32,019 nt of DNA from a virus, in IMG/VR virus record IMGVR_UViG_3300048924_000230, positions 1 through 32,019 of that record; one strand, given 5' to 3'. Every line of letters starts with the position of its first letter. The first letter of the stretch is position 1. The notes under the pieces were generated by a model. That model was not told where the DNA came from. It saw nothing but the letters and a program-made list of their open reading frames with translations, and ran no database searches. A program made the position numbers and the translations under genes. Positions 20,956 to 27,735 of this stretch are shown piece by piece.

Positions 20956-21378
20956 ATGGAAGACTTTTTGGATGCGTGCCAGTCGGCGGTGAAGGGCAAC
21001 GAGCCCAAGGCACTGGCCGCGAAGATGGGTGTTCCGCATGTGAGCCTGCTGCAACGCGCGAACCCGGACAACGACGCCCACCACCTGACCATCGAGCATC
21101 TGTACGGCGTGCTGCTGCACACGGGCGACATGCGGCCGCTGATCGCGCTGGCGTCCGAGTTCGGTTTTGACCTGGTCGCTCGCGATGAGCCGAAGCCGAC
21201 AGATCTGAACTCGGCGCTGATGCGCTTGCACGTCGATCTGGCTGACGTCACTCGTTTGGCCCACGACGCCCAGGCCGACGGCCATGTGTGCTCGCGCGAG
21301 AAGTCGGAACTGATCAAGGAAGCCGACGAGGTGATCGTCAGCCTGGAAGTGTTCAAGCAGTCCGTAAAGGTCGCCTGA
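20956..21378 (+). CDS. CII-like phage regulatory protein
   Basis: 140 residues from ATG 20956 (MEDFLDACQSAVKG); the frame opens at 20911 without a ribosome site. The N-terminal part carries the phage regulatory CII (CP76) family pattern: ALAAKMGVPHVSLLQRANPDNDAHHLTIEHLYGVLLHTGDMRPLIALASEFGF. The C-terminus is a helical oligomerisation tail. These proteins act like lambda CII to favour lysogeny through repressor and integrase promoters. Second gene of the rightward operon. Confidence 0.85.
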   Translation: MEDFLDACQSAVKGNEPKALAAKMGVPHVSLLQRANPDNDAHHLTIEHLYGVLLHTGDMRPLIALASEFGFDLVARDEPKPTDLNSALMRLHVDLADVTRLAHDAQADGHVCSREKSELIKEADEVIVSLEVFKQSVKVA

Positions 21379-21389
21379 GTTTCAGACAC

Positions 21390-21414
21390 AAAAAAGCCAC
21401 CGGGCAGGGTGGCT
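21390..21414 (-). terminator. Intrinsic terminator, best in the minus direction
   Basis: AGCCACC (21395-21401) and GGTGGCT (21408-21414) enclose GGGCAG. On the minus strand the stem is followed by six T residues; on the plus strand the following ATTTGC is a weak tract. It may stop antisense transcription entering the CII-like gene while letting part of the rightward message through. Confidence 0.6.
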
Positions 21415-21438
21415 ATTTGCAAAACGAGTGAGGCAAGT

Positions 21439-22239
21439 ATGCACAGCCATCAAAACTTGATCAATACCCCAGAAGCCGCGCCACGTTTTCATACTCAACA
21501 AAACGTGGCGCGCACTATGTCTTCGCGTGAGATCGCGAACCTTACTGGTAAACGTCATCCAGACGTGAAGCGCGACATCCAAACCATGGCTTCCGAGCTA
21601 AAAGTTAATGTGAGCAGTTTTGCTCACATCTACCTCGACGGCCGGAACCGCGAGCAAACCGAATATCTGCTTGATCGTGAGCACACAGATTGCCTGCTCA
21701 CCGGTTACAGCGCTGGCCTGCGCATGATGGTCATCCGCCGCTGGCACGAACTTGAGCAGCAGTCGGCGTCGCGCGAGGCTGTCACGGCGAACGGAACGAA
21801 GGTCATCGGCGAAATCGCGATCATGGAATGCTTCACGCGCCTGCTGAAGCCTGCGCCGTCCAGCCAGATGCTCATGCTGACCAAGATCGCCGAGAACAAC
21901 GGCCTCGATCCGAAGTTTCTCCCAGGCTATGCCGTGGACGCTGCACCGGATGCTGCTGGCGGCTCCTCGATGCCTACTAAATCCGCTACCGCTCTGCTGA
22001 AGGACTTCGGCTTGGGCGGCTCGGTCGTGTCCTTCAACAAGAAGCTCGAAGCCGCCGGCTACCTCAAGGTGTTGACCCGCAAGAACTCGAAGCAGGAGGT
22101 CGTTCCGTTCTGGTCGATCACTGATAAGGGCCTCGCCTATGGCAAGAACCTGACCAGCCCTCAATCCCCTCGCGAAACGCAGCCTCACTGGTACGTCGAT
22201 CGCTTCCTAGAATTGGCCAAATTGGTCGGGAAGGCCTGA
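21439..22239 (+). CDS. rha: Rha-family phage regulatory protein with C-terminal DNA-binding domain
   Basis: 266 residues from ATG 21439 with GAGGCAAG upstream. The N-terminal Rha domain (as in P22/phi-80 Rha, a regulator active in hosts without IHF) reads MSSREIANLTGKRHPDVKRDIQTM ... YLLDREHTDCLLTGYSAGLRMMVIRRWHELE. The C-terminal region (ATALLKDFGLGGSVVSFNKKLEAAGYLKVLTRKN...WSITDKGLAYGKNL) resembles the DNA-binding end of phage antirepressors. The first 25 codons contain a 13-bp perfect inverted repeat (21477-21512), part of the recurrent palindromic element. Confidence 0.88.
   Translation: MHSHQNLINTPEAAPRFHTQQNVARTMSSREIANLTGKRHPDVKRDIQTMASELKVNVSSFAHIYLDGRNREQTEYLLDREHTDCLLTGYSAGLRMMVIRRWHELEQQSASREAVTANGTKVIGEIAIMECFTRLLKPAPSSQMLMLTKIAENNGLDPKFLPGYAVDAAPDAAGGSSMPTKSATALLKDFGLGGSVVSFNKKLEAAGYLKVLTRKNSKQEVVPFWSITDKGLAYGKNLTSPQSPRETQPHWYVDRFLELAKLVGKA
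21477..21512. repeat. Palindromic element copy 2, 13-bp perfect arms
   Basis: CGCGCCACGTTTT (21477-21489) and AAAACGTGGCGCG (21500-21512) are perfect inverted repeats with a 10-nt loop, inside rha. The right side continues GTGGCGCGCAC, shared with the copy at 29496-29532. Confidence 0.85.
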
Positions 22240-22240
22240 C

Positions 22241-22828
22241 ATGCAATTCACCGTAACCATCAACCAGGTGAAGGCGCTGGAGTGGGGGCTTAACTCGCAG
22301 CAAGCTCTGCTGTTCGCCTTCATCTACGGCTGCCCGAGCTGGACCAAGCCGGTCACCACTGACGACGGCGTTTTCTTTGCGTTGAGCAAGGCGAAGATCG
22401 TCGAAGAGCTGCCGCTGCTCACCGATAAACCCGACACCGCTTACCGCATGCTGAAGGCTCTGGATGAGGCGGGTGTTATTGACCTCCACGGTGATGCCTT
22501 CCGGCTGACCAAAAAAGGGTTTGAGTGGAACCCAGACCGCATGGGCTACTTCAGCGCTTTTCAGCCACCACCGGCCGCGCCGCGGCGCCGGACGAGCAAG
22601 AAGCCTATCCCTTCCGGTCTGCGTGCCCAGGTATTCGCGCGCGACGGTTACGCATGCCTACGTTGCGGTTGCTCGAACCAGATGCGCCTCCGAGCTGACC
22701 ACGTGATTCCAGAGAGCAAAGGTGGGGAGGCATCTCTATTGAACCTCCAGACGCTCTGCATGACCTGCAATAGCTGGAAAGGCGTTCAGACGATCGACTT
22801 CCGTGTTCGTGCTGGAGGTGCTGCATGA
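22241..22828 (+). CDS. Replication-type winged-helix domain fused to an HNH endonuclease
   Basis: 195 residues. Residues 1-105 look like a winged-helix domain of phage replication or regulatory proteins (VKALEWGLNSQQALLFAFIYGCPSW ... ALSKAKIVEELPLLTDKPDTAYRMLKALDEAGVIDL ... LTKKGFEW). A Pro/Arg linker leads to a C-terminal HNH nuclease: VFARDGYACLRCG (C139, C142), the catalytic DHVIP (H154), NLQTLC (N168, C173) and CNSWK (C176, N177). It is encoded directly before the replication gene with an ATGA overlap. It may nick or cleave DNA during replication or packaging, or be a homing-type insertion fused to a host domain. Confidence 0.8.
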   Translation: MQFTVTINQVKALEWGLNSQQALLFAFIYGCPSWTKPVTTDDGVFFALSKAKIVEELPLLTDKPDTAYRMLKALDEAGVIDLHGDAFRLTKKGFEWNPDRMGYFSAFQPPPAAPRRRTSKKPIPSGLRAQVFARDGYACLRCGCSNQMRLRADHVIPESKGGEASLLNLQTLCMTCNSWKGVQTIDFRVRAGGAA

Positions 22829-23727
22829 GCATGGGCCTTATGGTCGCCGCGATGAAGATTCGCGTCGGCAATCCACTGCGCAAACTGGTGCTGTTGAAGC
22901 TGGCTGACAACGCCAGCGACTTGGGCGAATGCTGGCCGTCATATCAGCACATCGCCGATCAATGCGAGATCAGCAAACGCTCAGTCATGAATCACATCAC
23001 AGCCCTCTGCGATGCAGGTCTGCTTCGCAAGGAGATCAGGAAGGGCGGCCCAAAAGGTAACTCTTCTAACGTCTACATCCTCACCTTGAACGGTGGTGCA
23101 TCTCCTGCACCAGGGGTAGTGCAAGAGATTCAGCAGGGTGGTGCAACTGGTACGCCCCCTAGTGCAGGAGATTCACTAGGGGGTAGTGCAGTAGCTGCAC
23201 CCAGAACCAGTCACTCTTCTGAATCAGTCAAGGAACCAGTCACTGAACCAGTTGCGACCCAGGCTGACGCCAAGGCCGCGACGGGGCAAGTGGTCCCTTT
23301 CACTCCGCAGCAGCCACGCTGCGCAATCCCTGAAGACATGCCCGGCCCGAAAGACCAATCGAGCAAAACCTTCAAGACCTGGGCGAACTACGCCATGGCC
23401 TACCGCAAGCGCCATGGTGCGTGGCCGGTCTGGAACGCTAAGGTCGCCGGCCAGGTGAGCCAGATCATTGACCGTCTCGGCATTGAGGTCGCCCACCACG
23501 TTTCGGCCTACTTCGTGACCATCAACGACGCGAAGGTCGTGACCAACATGCACAGCATTGGCGACTTGCTGCTGAAGGCCGAGGCCTATCACACCCAGTG
23601 GGCCACCGGCCGCCAGATGAATGGCCGCACCGCACGCCAGATCGAAGACACCCAGGCCAACATCAACGCGGCACAGCAAGCTGCCCAGAACATCCGCGAA
23701 GGGGGGCAGCGCAATGCTTTCCTCTGA
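22825..23727 (+). CDS. Phage replication initiator-like protein (O-type)
   Basis: 300 residues. An N-terminal helix-turn-helix (HTH_36-like) reads IRVGNPLRKLVLLKLADNASDLGECWPSYQHIADQCEISKRSVMNHITALCDAGLLRKE (about 12-70). A low-complexity linker (about 89-155) follows, then a C-terminal helical domain (TFKTWANYAMAYRKRHGAWPVWNAKVAGQVSQIIDRLGIE...) typical of phage replication proteins. The linker-coding DNA is packed with direct and inverted repeats, as in lambda O whose gene contains ori. Coupled by ATGA to the HNH gene and overlapping the next gene by 14 bp. Confidence 0.85.
   Translation: MSMGLMVAAMKIRVGNPLRKLVLLKLADNASDLGECWPSYQHIADQCEISKRSVMNHITALCDAGLLRKEIRKGGPKGNSSNVYILTLNGGASPAPGVVQEIQQGGATGTPPSAGDSLGGSAVAAPRTSHSSESVKEPVTEPVATQADAKAATGQVVPFTPQQPRCAIPEDMPGPKDQSSKTFKTWANYAMAYRKRHGAWPVWNAKVAGQVSQIIDRLGIEVAHHVSAYFVTINDAKVVTNMHSIGDLLLKAEAYHTQWATGRQMNGRTARQIEDTQANINAAQQAAQNIREGGQRNAFL
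23091..23255. other. Candidate phage replication origin (iterons)
   Basis: Within the replication gene: seven GTGCA/TGCAC motifs in 110 bp; a direct repeat GGGGTAGTGCA at 23113-23123 and 23180-23190; a 16-mer TAGTGCA-R-GAGATTCA at 23117 and 23160; and inverted repeats GGTGCA/TGCACC (23095-23111) and GTGCAG/CTGCAC (23186-23200). Then come four tandem GAAYCAGT units starting at 23204, 23221, 23233 and 23245. Position and repeat density match an iteron origin bound by the protein it lies in; the assignment is inference. Confidence 0.65.
23155..23183. repeat. 10-bp perfect inverted repeat inside the candidate origin
   Basis: CCCCCTAGTG (23155-23164) and CACTAGGGGG (23174-23183) with a 9-nt spacer, the strongest palindrome of the region. 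It could be an initiator site or a cruciform, though it also overlaps two of the GTGCA motifs. Confidence 0.8.
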
Positions 23728-24499
23728 CGAAATCGCACAACTGGCTGGGGCGATCTGCGCCACTGCGGAAACTTTGGGCCAGACCATCAGTGCCAGTGCT
23801 GCCCAGCTGATGGCCGAAGACCTCGCTGAATACTCCGCGGCTGACATCCGCAAGGCGCTTCAGTCATGCCGCCGGGAACTGACCGGAAAGCTGACCTTGG
23901 CCGCAGTGCTCAGCCGTATTCAGGCCGAGGACGGCCGTCCAGGTCGCGATGAGGCATGGGCGATCGCGCTGGCCTCGAACGATGAATTCGACACTGTCGT
24001 GATGACCGACGAAATCCAGTTGGCCCTGAACGCCGCCCGCCCGGTACTGGACGTCGGCGACAAGATCGGCGCGCGCATGGCGTTTATCAGCGCTTACGAC
24101 CGGTTCGTCACTGATGCCCGCACCAATGCTCAGGCGGTGAACTGGCACATATCGCTCGGGTTCGACGCTGGCCGCCGCGTTGCCGCAATCAACAAAGCCG
24201 CCGAGCTTCAGCGAATTCCCCAGGAGCGTGCACAGCTGCTGATCGCCGACATGAGCCACGAGCCAGTCACCGAAGACGGTCGCGCCATCGCGGGCTTGCT
24301 CACTGGGACAGTTGCGAAGCCATCCGCAAACGTCGCTCTCAAAATCCGCGAACTGAAGCAGGCCATGCACCTGCAAAACACCAAACGCAAGCTGGTCGAG
24401 GCTCATCGCCGTCGCCGGGAACGTCGCGACCTGAACGAGCGCGTAATCAAGCACATGGCGGCTATCGAAGAGCTTCAAAAGCAGAGGGCTACAGCATGA
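23714..24499 (+). CDS. Phage replication-associated protein (P position)
   Basis: 261 residues from ATG 23714, after the purine-rich GAAGGGGGGCAGCGCA. The frame opens further upstream at 23621, inside the replication gene. N-terminal helices read LSSDEIAQLAGAICATAETLGQTISASAAQLMAEDLAEYSAADIRKALQSCRREL. Then the conserved LTLAAVLSRIQAEDGRPGRDEAWAIAL follows, and a basic helical C-terminus. This arrangement is common in replication modules of Pseudomonas and Burkholderia phages directly after an O-type gene, where lambda has the helicase loader P. I see no Walker motif, so it is not itself an AAA+ loader. The role is inferred from context. Confidence 0.7.
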   Translation: MLSSDEIAQLAGAICATAETLGQTISASAAQLMAEDLAEYSAADIRKALQSCRRELTGKLTLAAVLSRIQAEDGRPGRDEAWAIALASNDEFDTVVMTDEIQLALNAARPVLDVGDKIGARMAFISAYDRFVTDARTNAQAVNWHISLGFDAGRRVAAINKAAELQRIPQERAQLLIADMSHEPVTEDGRAIAGLLTGTVAKPSANVALKIRELKQAMHLQNTKRKLVEAHRRRRERRDLNERVIKHMAAIEELQKQRATA

Positions 24500-24609
24500 C
24501 CAACCGGATCTGGATCGTCCTGACCATCATCGTCGTGGTAGCCGGTTATGGCCTGCATCACAAAGTTGAGCGCGTTGCTCCAAAGCCTTCGGGAGTACTG
24601 TTCAAGTGA
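24496..24609 (+). CDS. Very small membrane protein, 37 aa
   Basis: ATG 24496 overlaps the previous stop (ATGA), and its own stop overlaps the following GTG start. Product MTNRIWIVLTIIVVVAGYGLHHK... has one clear membrane segment (IWIVLTIIVVVAGYGL) and a short tail. Double coupling and hydrophobicity support a real gene. Confidence 0.6.
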   Translation: MTNRIWIVLTIIVVVAGYGLHHKVERVAPKPSGVLFK

Positions 24610-25076
24610 CGGACAAAATCAGCATCAACTGCCAGTCCAAGCTCACCGAAGCGATCACCCGCATGACGGCGATGTACCGCGACAAGAAGTTCGTCGTGGT
24701 CTCGCTGCGTCCGGGCAAGGACCGCACGCTGGATCAGAACGCATTGTGGTTTGCGTTCTACAAGCGCATCGCCGAGATGACGCAGATCGGTGACATCGAG
24801 GACGCTCGCCGTTACTGCAAACTGCACTTCGGTGTCGCGATCCTCACTGCTGACGACGAAGACTTCCGGGCGAGCTGGTTCAAGACCATGCGGCACCTGT
24901 CCTACGCCGACAAGCTGGAGCTGATGGGCGCTTGCACATTGTTCGGTCCTGACGGCTTCCCCGTCACCCGTCTGTTCAACCGCCCCCAGGGTATCGCTTA
25001 CACCGATCGCATCGTTGCCGAATTCAGTGCCAAGGGTGTCGTGTTCAGCGATCTGCTTGGGGAGGAGGCGGCGTGA
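24606..25076 (+). CDS. NinB-like recombination protein
   Basis: 156 residues from GTG 24606 (overlapping the preceding stop as GTGA). The core RTLDQNALWFAFYKRIAEMTQ corresponds to the D-Q-N-x-x-x-W block of lambda NinB (Orf), a single-stranded-DNA-binding recombination mediator. The later GPDGFPVTRLFNRPQGIAYTDRIVAEF is not familiar. Its place just before ninG supports the call; the sequence is divergent from lambda's. Confidence 0.65.
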   Translation: MTDKISINCQSKLTEAITRMTAMYRDKKFVVVSLRPGKDRTLDQNALWFAFYKRIAEMTQIGDIEDARRYCKLHFGVAILTADDEDFRASWFKTMRHLSYADKLELMGACTLFGPDGFPVTRLFNRPQGIAYTDRIVAEFSAKGVVFSDLLGEEAA

Positions 25077-25345
25077 GCCATCAATTCAAGCCGGGCGATC
25101 TGGCATTGGTGATCAATCACACATATCCCCCGGTGATCGGGAGTTGCGTATGTCTGATCAGCCGCCACACCGTTGGCCCTGTGGATCGCAAGGACCCGAT
25201 GGATCCCAGCGTTTACGAAGTCGAAGGCGGTGACCCTGTGTGGGTTGTTGATGCCGAAGGAGCCATCGTTTGGGAGAAATGGCTGATGCCCCTGCGCGGC
25301 GACTTCGCTCCAGAGCAAGCCAAGTCCCGCGAGGTGCCAGCATGA
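25073..25345 (+). CDS. Hypothetical phage protein, 90 aa
   Basis: GTG start at 25073 overlapping the preceding stop. SH3-like beta composition (FKPGDLALVINHTYPPVIGSCVCLISRH ... YEVEGGDPVWVVDAEGAIVWEKWLMPL), with the K-P-G-D-L-A entry typical of small phage barrel proteins. Function unknown. Confidence 0.7.
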   Translation: MSHQFKPGDLALVINHTYPPVIGSCVCLISRHTVGPVDRKDPMDPSVYEVEGGDPVWVVDAEGAIVWEKWLMPLRGDFAPEQAKSREVPA

Positions 25346-25440
25346 AGACCATTAAGGCCCTCATTCGGTCCCTCGCCACAATGCTCGAGCACAGCTACCA
25401 CTCCAACCCATGCGCGCATCAGTTCGGGGGTGGGCTGTGA
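25342..25440 (+). CDS. Very small coupled ORF, 32 aa
   Basis: ATG 25342 overlaps the previous stop (ATGA), and its TGA overlaps the GTG start of ninG. Product MKTIKALIRSLATMLEHSYHSNPCAHQFGGGL has an amphipathic N-terminal helix. It may be a real small protein or mainly a translational bridge to ninG. Confidence 0.45.
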   Translation: MKTIKALIRSLATMLEHSYHSNPCAHQFGGGL

Positions 25441-26024
25441 TCCCTCAATCTGCAAAACCGATGCGGCCGAAGCGCTGCCGTGTTGCCGGTTGCGGCGCGA
25501 CCTTCACCCCAACGCGCAGCTTTCAGAAATGGTGCTCGCCGGACTGTGCCGTCGTGTTGGCCCGGCAGGCACAGGAGAATCAGCGCAAATCGATTGCCCA
25601 GCGTGAGCGCCGCGAGATAAAGGTTCGGAAGGAGAAGCTGAAGGGCAGGGCCGAGCACCTCAAGGACGCACAGACAGCCTTCAACGCTTGGATCCGTGAG
25701 CGCGACATCGGATTGCCCTGTGTCAGCTGCGGCCGTCACCACAATGGCCAATGGCACGCGGGGCACTACCGATCAGTCGGAGGTCACCCTGAGCTTCGCT
25801 TCGAGCCGCTCATCGCCGCCCGCCAGTGCGCCCCATGCAATACGCACAAGTCAGGCGACCTGGTGAACTACCGGATCGAGCTGGTTCGCCGGATCGGCGC
25901 CGAGGCCGTTGCATGGTTAGAAGGCCCACACGAGCCAAAGAAATACACGATTGACGACCTGAAGGCGCTGACCGCGCTTTACCGGGCGAAGACCAAAGAG
26001 CTGAAGGGGAGATCAGTTGCATGA
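25437..26024 (+). CDS. ninG: NinG (Rap) recombination nuclease family protein
   Basis: 195 residues from GTG 25437 (ATG 25461 possible). N-terminal zinc cluster: KRCRVAGCGATFTPTRSFQKWCSPDC. A long basic helix (RQAQENQRKSIAQRERREIKVRKEKLKGRAEHLKDAQTAFNAWIRERD) follows, then the NinG core LPCVSCGRHHNGQWHAGHYRSVGGHPELRFEPLIAARQCAPCNTHKSGDLVNYR. This has the zinc Cys pairs and the H-x-x-H/N-x-x-K residues of the HNH-like nuclease fold. In lambda it resolves recombination intermediates. Length and motif order are normal for the family. Confidence 0.92.
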   Translation: MIPQSAKPMRPKRCRVAGCGATFTPTRSFQKWCSPDCAVVLARQAQENQRKSIAQRERREIKVRKEKLKGRAEHLKDAQTAFNAWIRERDIGLPCVSCGRHHNGQWHAGHYRSVGGHPELRFEPLIAARQCAPCNTHKSGDLVNYRIELVRRIGAEAVAWLEGPHEPKKYTIDDLKALTALYRAKTKELKGRSVA

Positions 26025-26602
26025 AAATCAATTCGGCACGTCAGGCATGGCACGACTGCACCTACAACCCGGCGCCAGGCCAGAGCTCGGATGTCGTTCA
26101 ATTGGGCGTGGTGGTCCAAGCCACTGAGCGCGGGCCGACCGCGAACCAGGCCGTGCACAGCGCACTGGCGGGACACATTCAGTCCGTCATTGCCAAGCTT
26201 CACCCTCAGGTCCGTGTGTTCGGCGAGTACATGTACGCCGCGCTTCGGAGCGACGACATCCGCGAGGCAGCGGAGGAGGTGGTGTTCGGTATGGTGGTCT
26301 CCAAGTCAAAGCGCATGACCGCAGCTAAGCGCGAGAAGCTGGAGTACGTGGTCAAGGGCGTGATGCGCCGGTATCGGTACATGCACCAGGGCGGGCAGTC
26401 GGCCAACGATGACCCGATGATCAAGCCGGAAGCGTTCCGCTCCTGGTTGATGGCAGAGTACGGAGTGCGTCTGGAGTCCTGTAACTGGGATCGTGATTGG
26501 GAGTGCGTTGTAAGGCTGATTTTTGATTGCTGCGAGGACTTGGATCGCATGGCGTTGAGCCCTGTCGGAGCAGTGATTTATCAAATGAACGAGGCCGCTT
26601 GA
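26021..26602 (+). CDS. Putative late antitermination protein (Q position)
   Basis: 193 residues overlapping the ninG stop (ATGA). Reads KINSARQAWHDCTYNPAPGQSSDVVQLGVVVQATERGPTANQAVHSALAGHIQSVI..., a helical protein ending CVVRLIFDCCEDLDRMALSPVGAVIYQMNEAA. It is the last gene of the rightward early operon, followed by two tandem terminators and then late-type genes. This is exactly where Q lies in lambdoid phages. I see no zinc finger of the lambda Q type, so the family assignment is by position. Confidence 0.5.
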   Translation: MKINSARQAWHDCTYNPAPGQSSDVVQLGVVVQATERGPTANQAVHSALAGHIQSVIAKLHPQVRVFGEYMYAALRSDDIREAAEEVVFGMVVSKSKRMTAAKREKLEYVVKGVMRRYRYMHQGGQSANDDPMIKPEAFRSWLMAEYGVRLESCNWDRDWECVVRLIFDCCEDLDRMALSPVGAVIYQMNEAA

Positions 26603-26670
26603 CTTCCCGTGCGGCTGAGGGCATCATTTTGCCACATTGAGTATTTTGCCTACGGCAACTTGCTCCGAGA

Positions 26671-26695
26671 AACCCGCCATCGAGCGGGTTTTTTT
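26671..26695 (+). terminator. Intrinsic terminator 1 after the Q-position gene
   Basis: AACCCGC (26671-26677) and GCGGGTT (26684-26690) around CATCGA, followed by a run of seven T (26689-26695). A canonical strong terminator. Confidence 0.85.
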
Positions 26696-26713
26696 ATGCC
26701 TTTCAGAAACCAC

Positions 26714-26740
26714 AAAGCCCCGACATGATCGGGGCTTTTT
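26714..26740 (+). terminator. Intrinsic terminator 2 after the Q-position gene
   Basis: AAAGCCCCGA (26714-26723) and TCGGGGCTTT (26729-26738) around CATGA, with T residues to 26740. The sequence is near symmetrical, so it can work in both directions. It lies 18 bp after the first terminator. Confidence 0.85.
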
Positions 26741-26762
26741 CATTTGTGCGCGTAAAAGAGAG

Positions 26763-26892
26763 GGCGACTCCAGAGGGTGCGGGAACACCCAAGGGAGACG
26801 CCAGATCGCAGACAGTACCTGCAAGCCAGCCAAGGCCCTCACTGCTCGCGCGAGCGGGGCGGAGCCTAGCAGAAAACCATAAGGCTTTGCAG
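26763..26892 (+). ncRNA. Predicted structured 5' leader of the Com-like gene
   Basis: GGCG-A-CTCC (26763-26771) pairs with GGAG-A-CGCC (26794-26802), giving eight pairs with one A-A mismatch, and encloses the hairpin GGGTG-CGGGAA-CACCC (26775-26790). A second hairpin GCTC-GCGC-GAGC lies at 26844-26855. AGCCT (26863-26867) can pair with AGGCT (26882-26886) just before the start codon, which would hide the ribosome site. The frame is open through the leader, but it does not look like protein. It lies between strong terminators and the gene. Confidence 0.6.
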
Positions 26893-27090
26893 ATGTTGAA
26901 AGATTGCAGATGTGGAAAGTGCAAACGACTTCTCGCCCGAATCGGTGAGATTACCGAGCTCCAGATCAAGTGTTCCCGGTGCGGGACGTTGAATCATGTG
27001 AGGGCCTCGAGCCCCGAGCTATCGCCTTTGAGCGACATGAAAGCGGAAATCCTCCGCGAAAAATCATTCGACTCAATAGGTGACATATGA
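26893..27090 (+). CDS. Com-like zinc-ribbon translational regulator
   Basis: 65 residues from ATG 26893. Residues 5-35 have two C-x2-C pairs (CRCGKCKRL ... IKCSRCGTLNHVRA), the pattern of phage Mu Com. Com is a zinc protein that binds mRNA and opens a hairpin to allow translation of the mom modification gene. No mom-like gene follows here; the next gene (27087) overlaps by ATGA and is unknown. Its own leader is highly structured, so it may regulate itself or its partner. The frame opens at 26725, but the upstream part is leader. Confidence 0.8.
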   Translation: MLKDCRCGKCKRLLARIGEITELQIKCSRCGTLNHVRASSPELSPLSDMKAEILREKSFDSIGDI

Positions 27091-27449
27091 CTCCAGTTCA
27101 ACTCGGCAGCAACTTCTTCAGCGCCAGCAGCGTATCGGGCGACCGTCAGATCATCGCTCCATCAGCGAACACCAACGGCATCATCATCCGCACGGCCACA
27201 TTTCATATTGGCGACGACTACGCCATTCTTGCAACGGGCCTCAAAGCGCCTGCTGCTTTTTTCGTCGACACTCCGGTAATCCTTTCAGGACGAGGTGTCA
27301 AAGGCACTTCCTCTGGATTCCAAGGCAACGGCTTCGTGCTGCAGTACCCGATTGTGATTCCTGCTGGCTATGGCTTGTGGTTTAGCAAAAGCGGCAGCGA
27401 TAGCAGCGCTGGCGTCTTTGTGACTTACGACTTGGTGCCTGCGGCCTGA
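27087..27449 (+). CDS. Beta-rich hypothetical protein coupled to the Com-like gene
   Basis: 120 residues, Ser/Gly-rich and probably all-beta (LGSNFFSASSVSGDRQIIAPSANTNGIIIRTATFHIGD ... VLQYPIVIPAGYGLWFSKSGSDSSAGVFVTYDLV). This looks like a small virion or fibre-associated protein rather than an enzyme. ATG overlaps the Com stop, so its translation could be the target of Com, as mom is in Mu. A terminator follows 15 bp after the stop. Family not recognised. Confidence 0.7.
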   Translation: MTPVQLGSNFFSASSVSGDRQIIAPSANTNGIIIRTATFHIGDDYAILATGLKAPAAFFVDTPVILSGRGVKGTSSGFQGNGFVLQYPIVIPAGYGLWFSKSGSDSSAGVFVTYDLVPAA

Positions 27450-27463
27450 GGCTCGATAGGAAC

Positions 27464-27493
27464 AGAGGGGCTCGCTCGACGGGCCTCTTTTTT
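27464..27493 (+). terminator. Terminator after the Com operon
   Basis: AGAGG (27464-27468) and CCTCT (27484-27488) with a GC-rich loop, followed by six T (27488-27493). Confidence 0.6.
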
Positions 27494-27735
27494 AATCAGC
27501 GTTGCAGCCAGGTTTGCCATCGGTGAGCCTGACACGGATAAGCCGGTAGTGCCGTGCTGCATAAAACACCGGCAGCCCGCGAGCAGCTGACCTCATGCTT
27601 TCTGCTGCTGCGCGAGGCGACCCGTCGAGACTGGTGCATATGGGTGCCAGCGGTGATGAAGCCTTTGGCGGACAGGAGGGGAAAGACCCTCACACATTTC
27701 AAACCTCGCAGTTGCGAGACCTTTTCGTTGGAAAG
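27494..27735. other. Region without a certain gene between the Com operon and the hic operon
   Basis: A 68-residue minus-strand frame (27496-27702, ...SCSRAAGVLCSTALPAYPCQAHRWQTW...) has composition like small conserved prophage ORFs, but no clear ribosome site. A plus-strand frame (27554-27964) overlaps the membrane-protein gene and is a shadow. A small hairpin CTCGC-AGTT-GCGAG lies at 27705-27718. A regulatory RNA is possible; nothing firm can be said. Confidence 0.35.

Noticed and set aside
26893-27449. A Mu-like com-mom pair
   Set aside because: The gene after the Com-like ORF is beta-rich and has no acetyltransferase-like Mom features.
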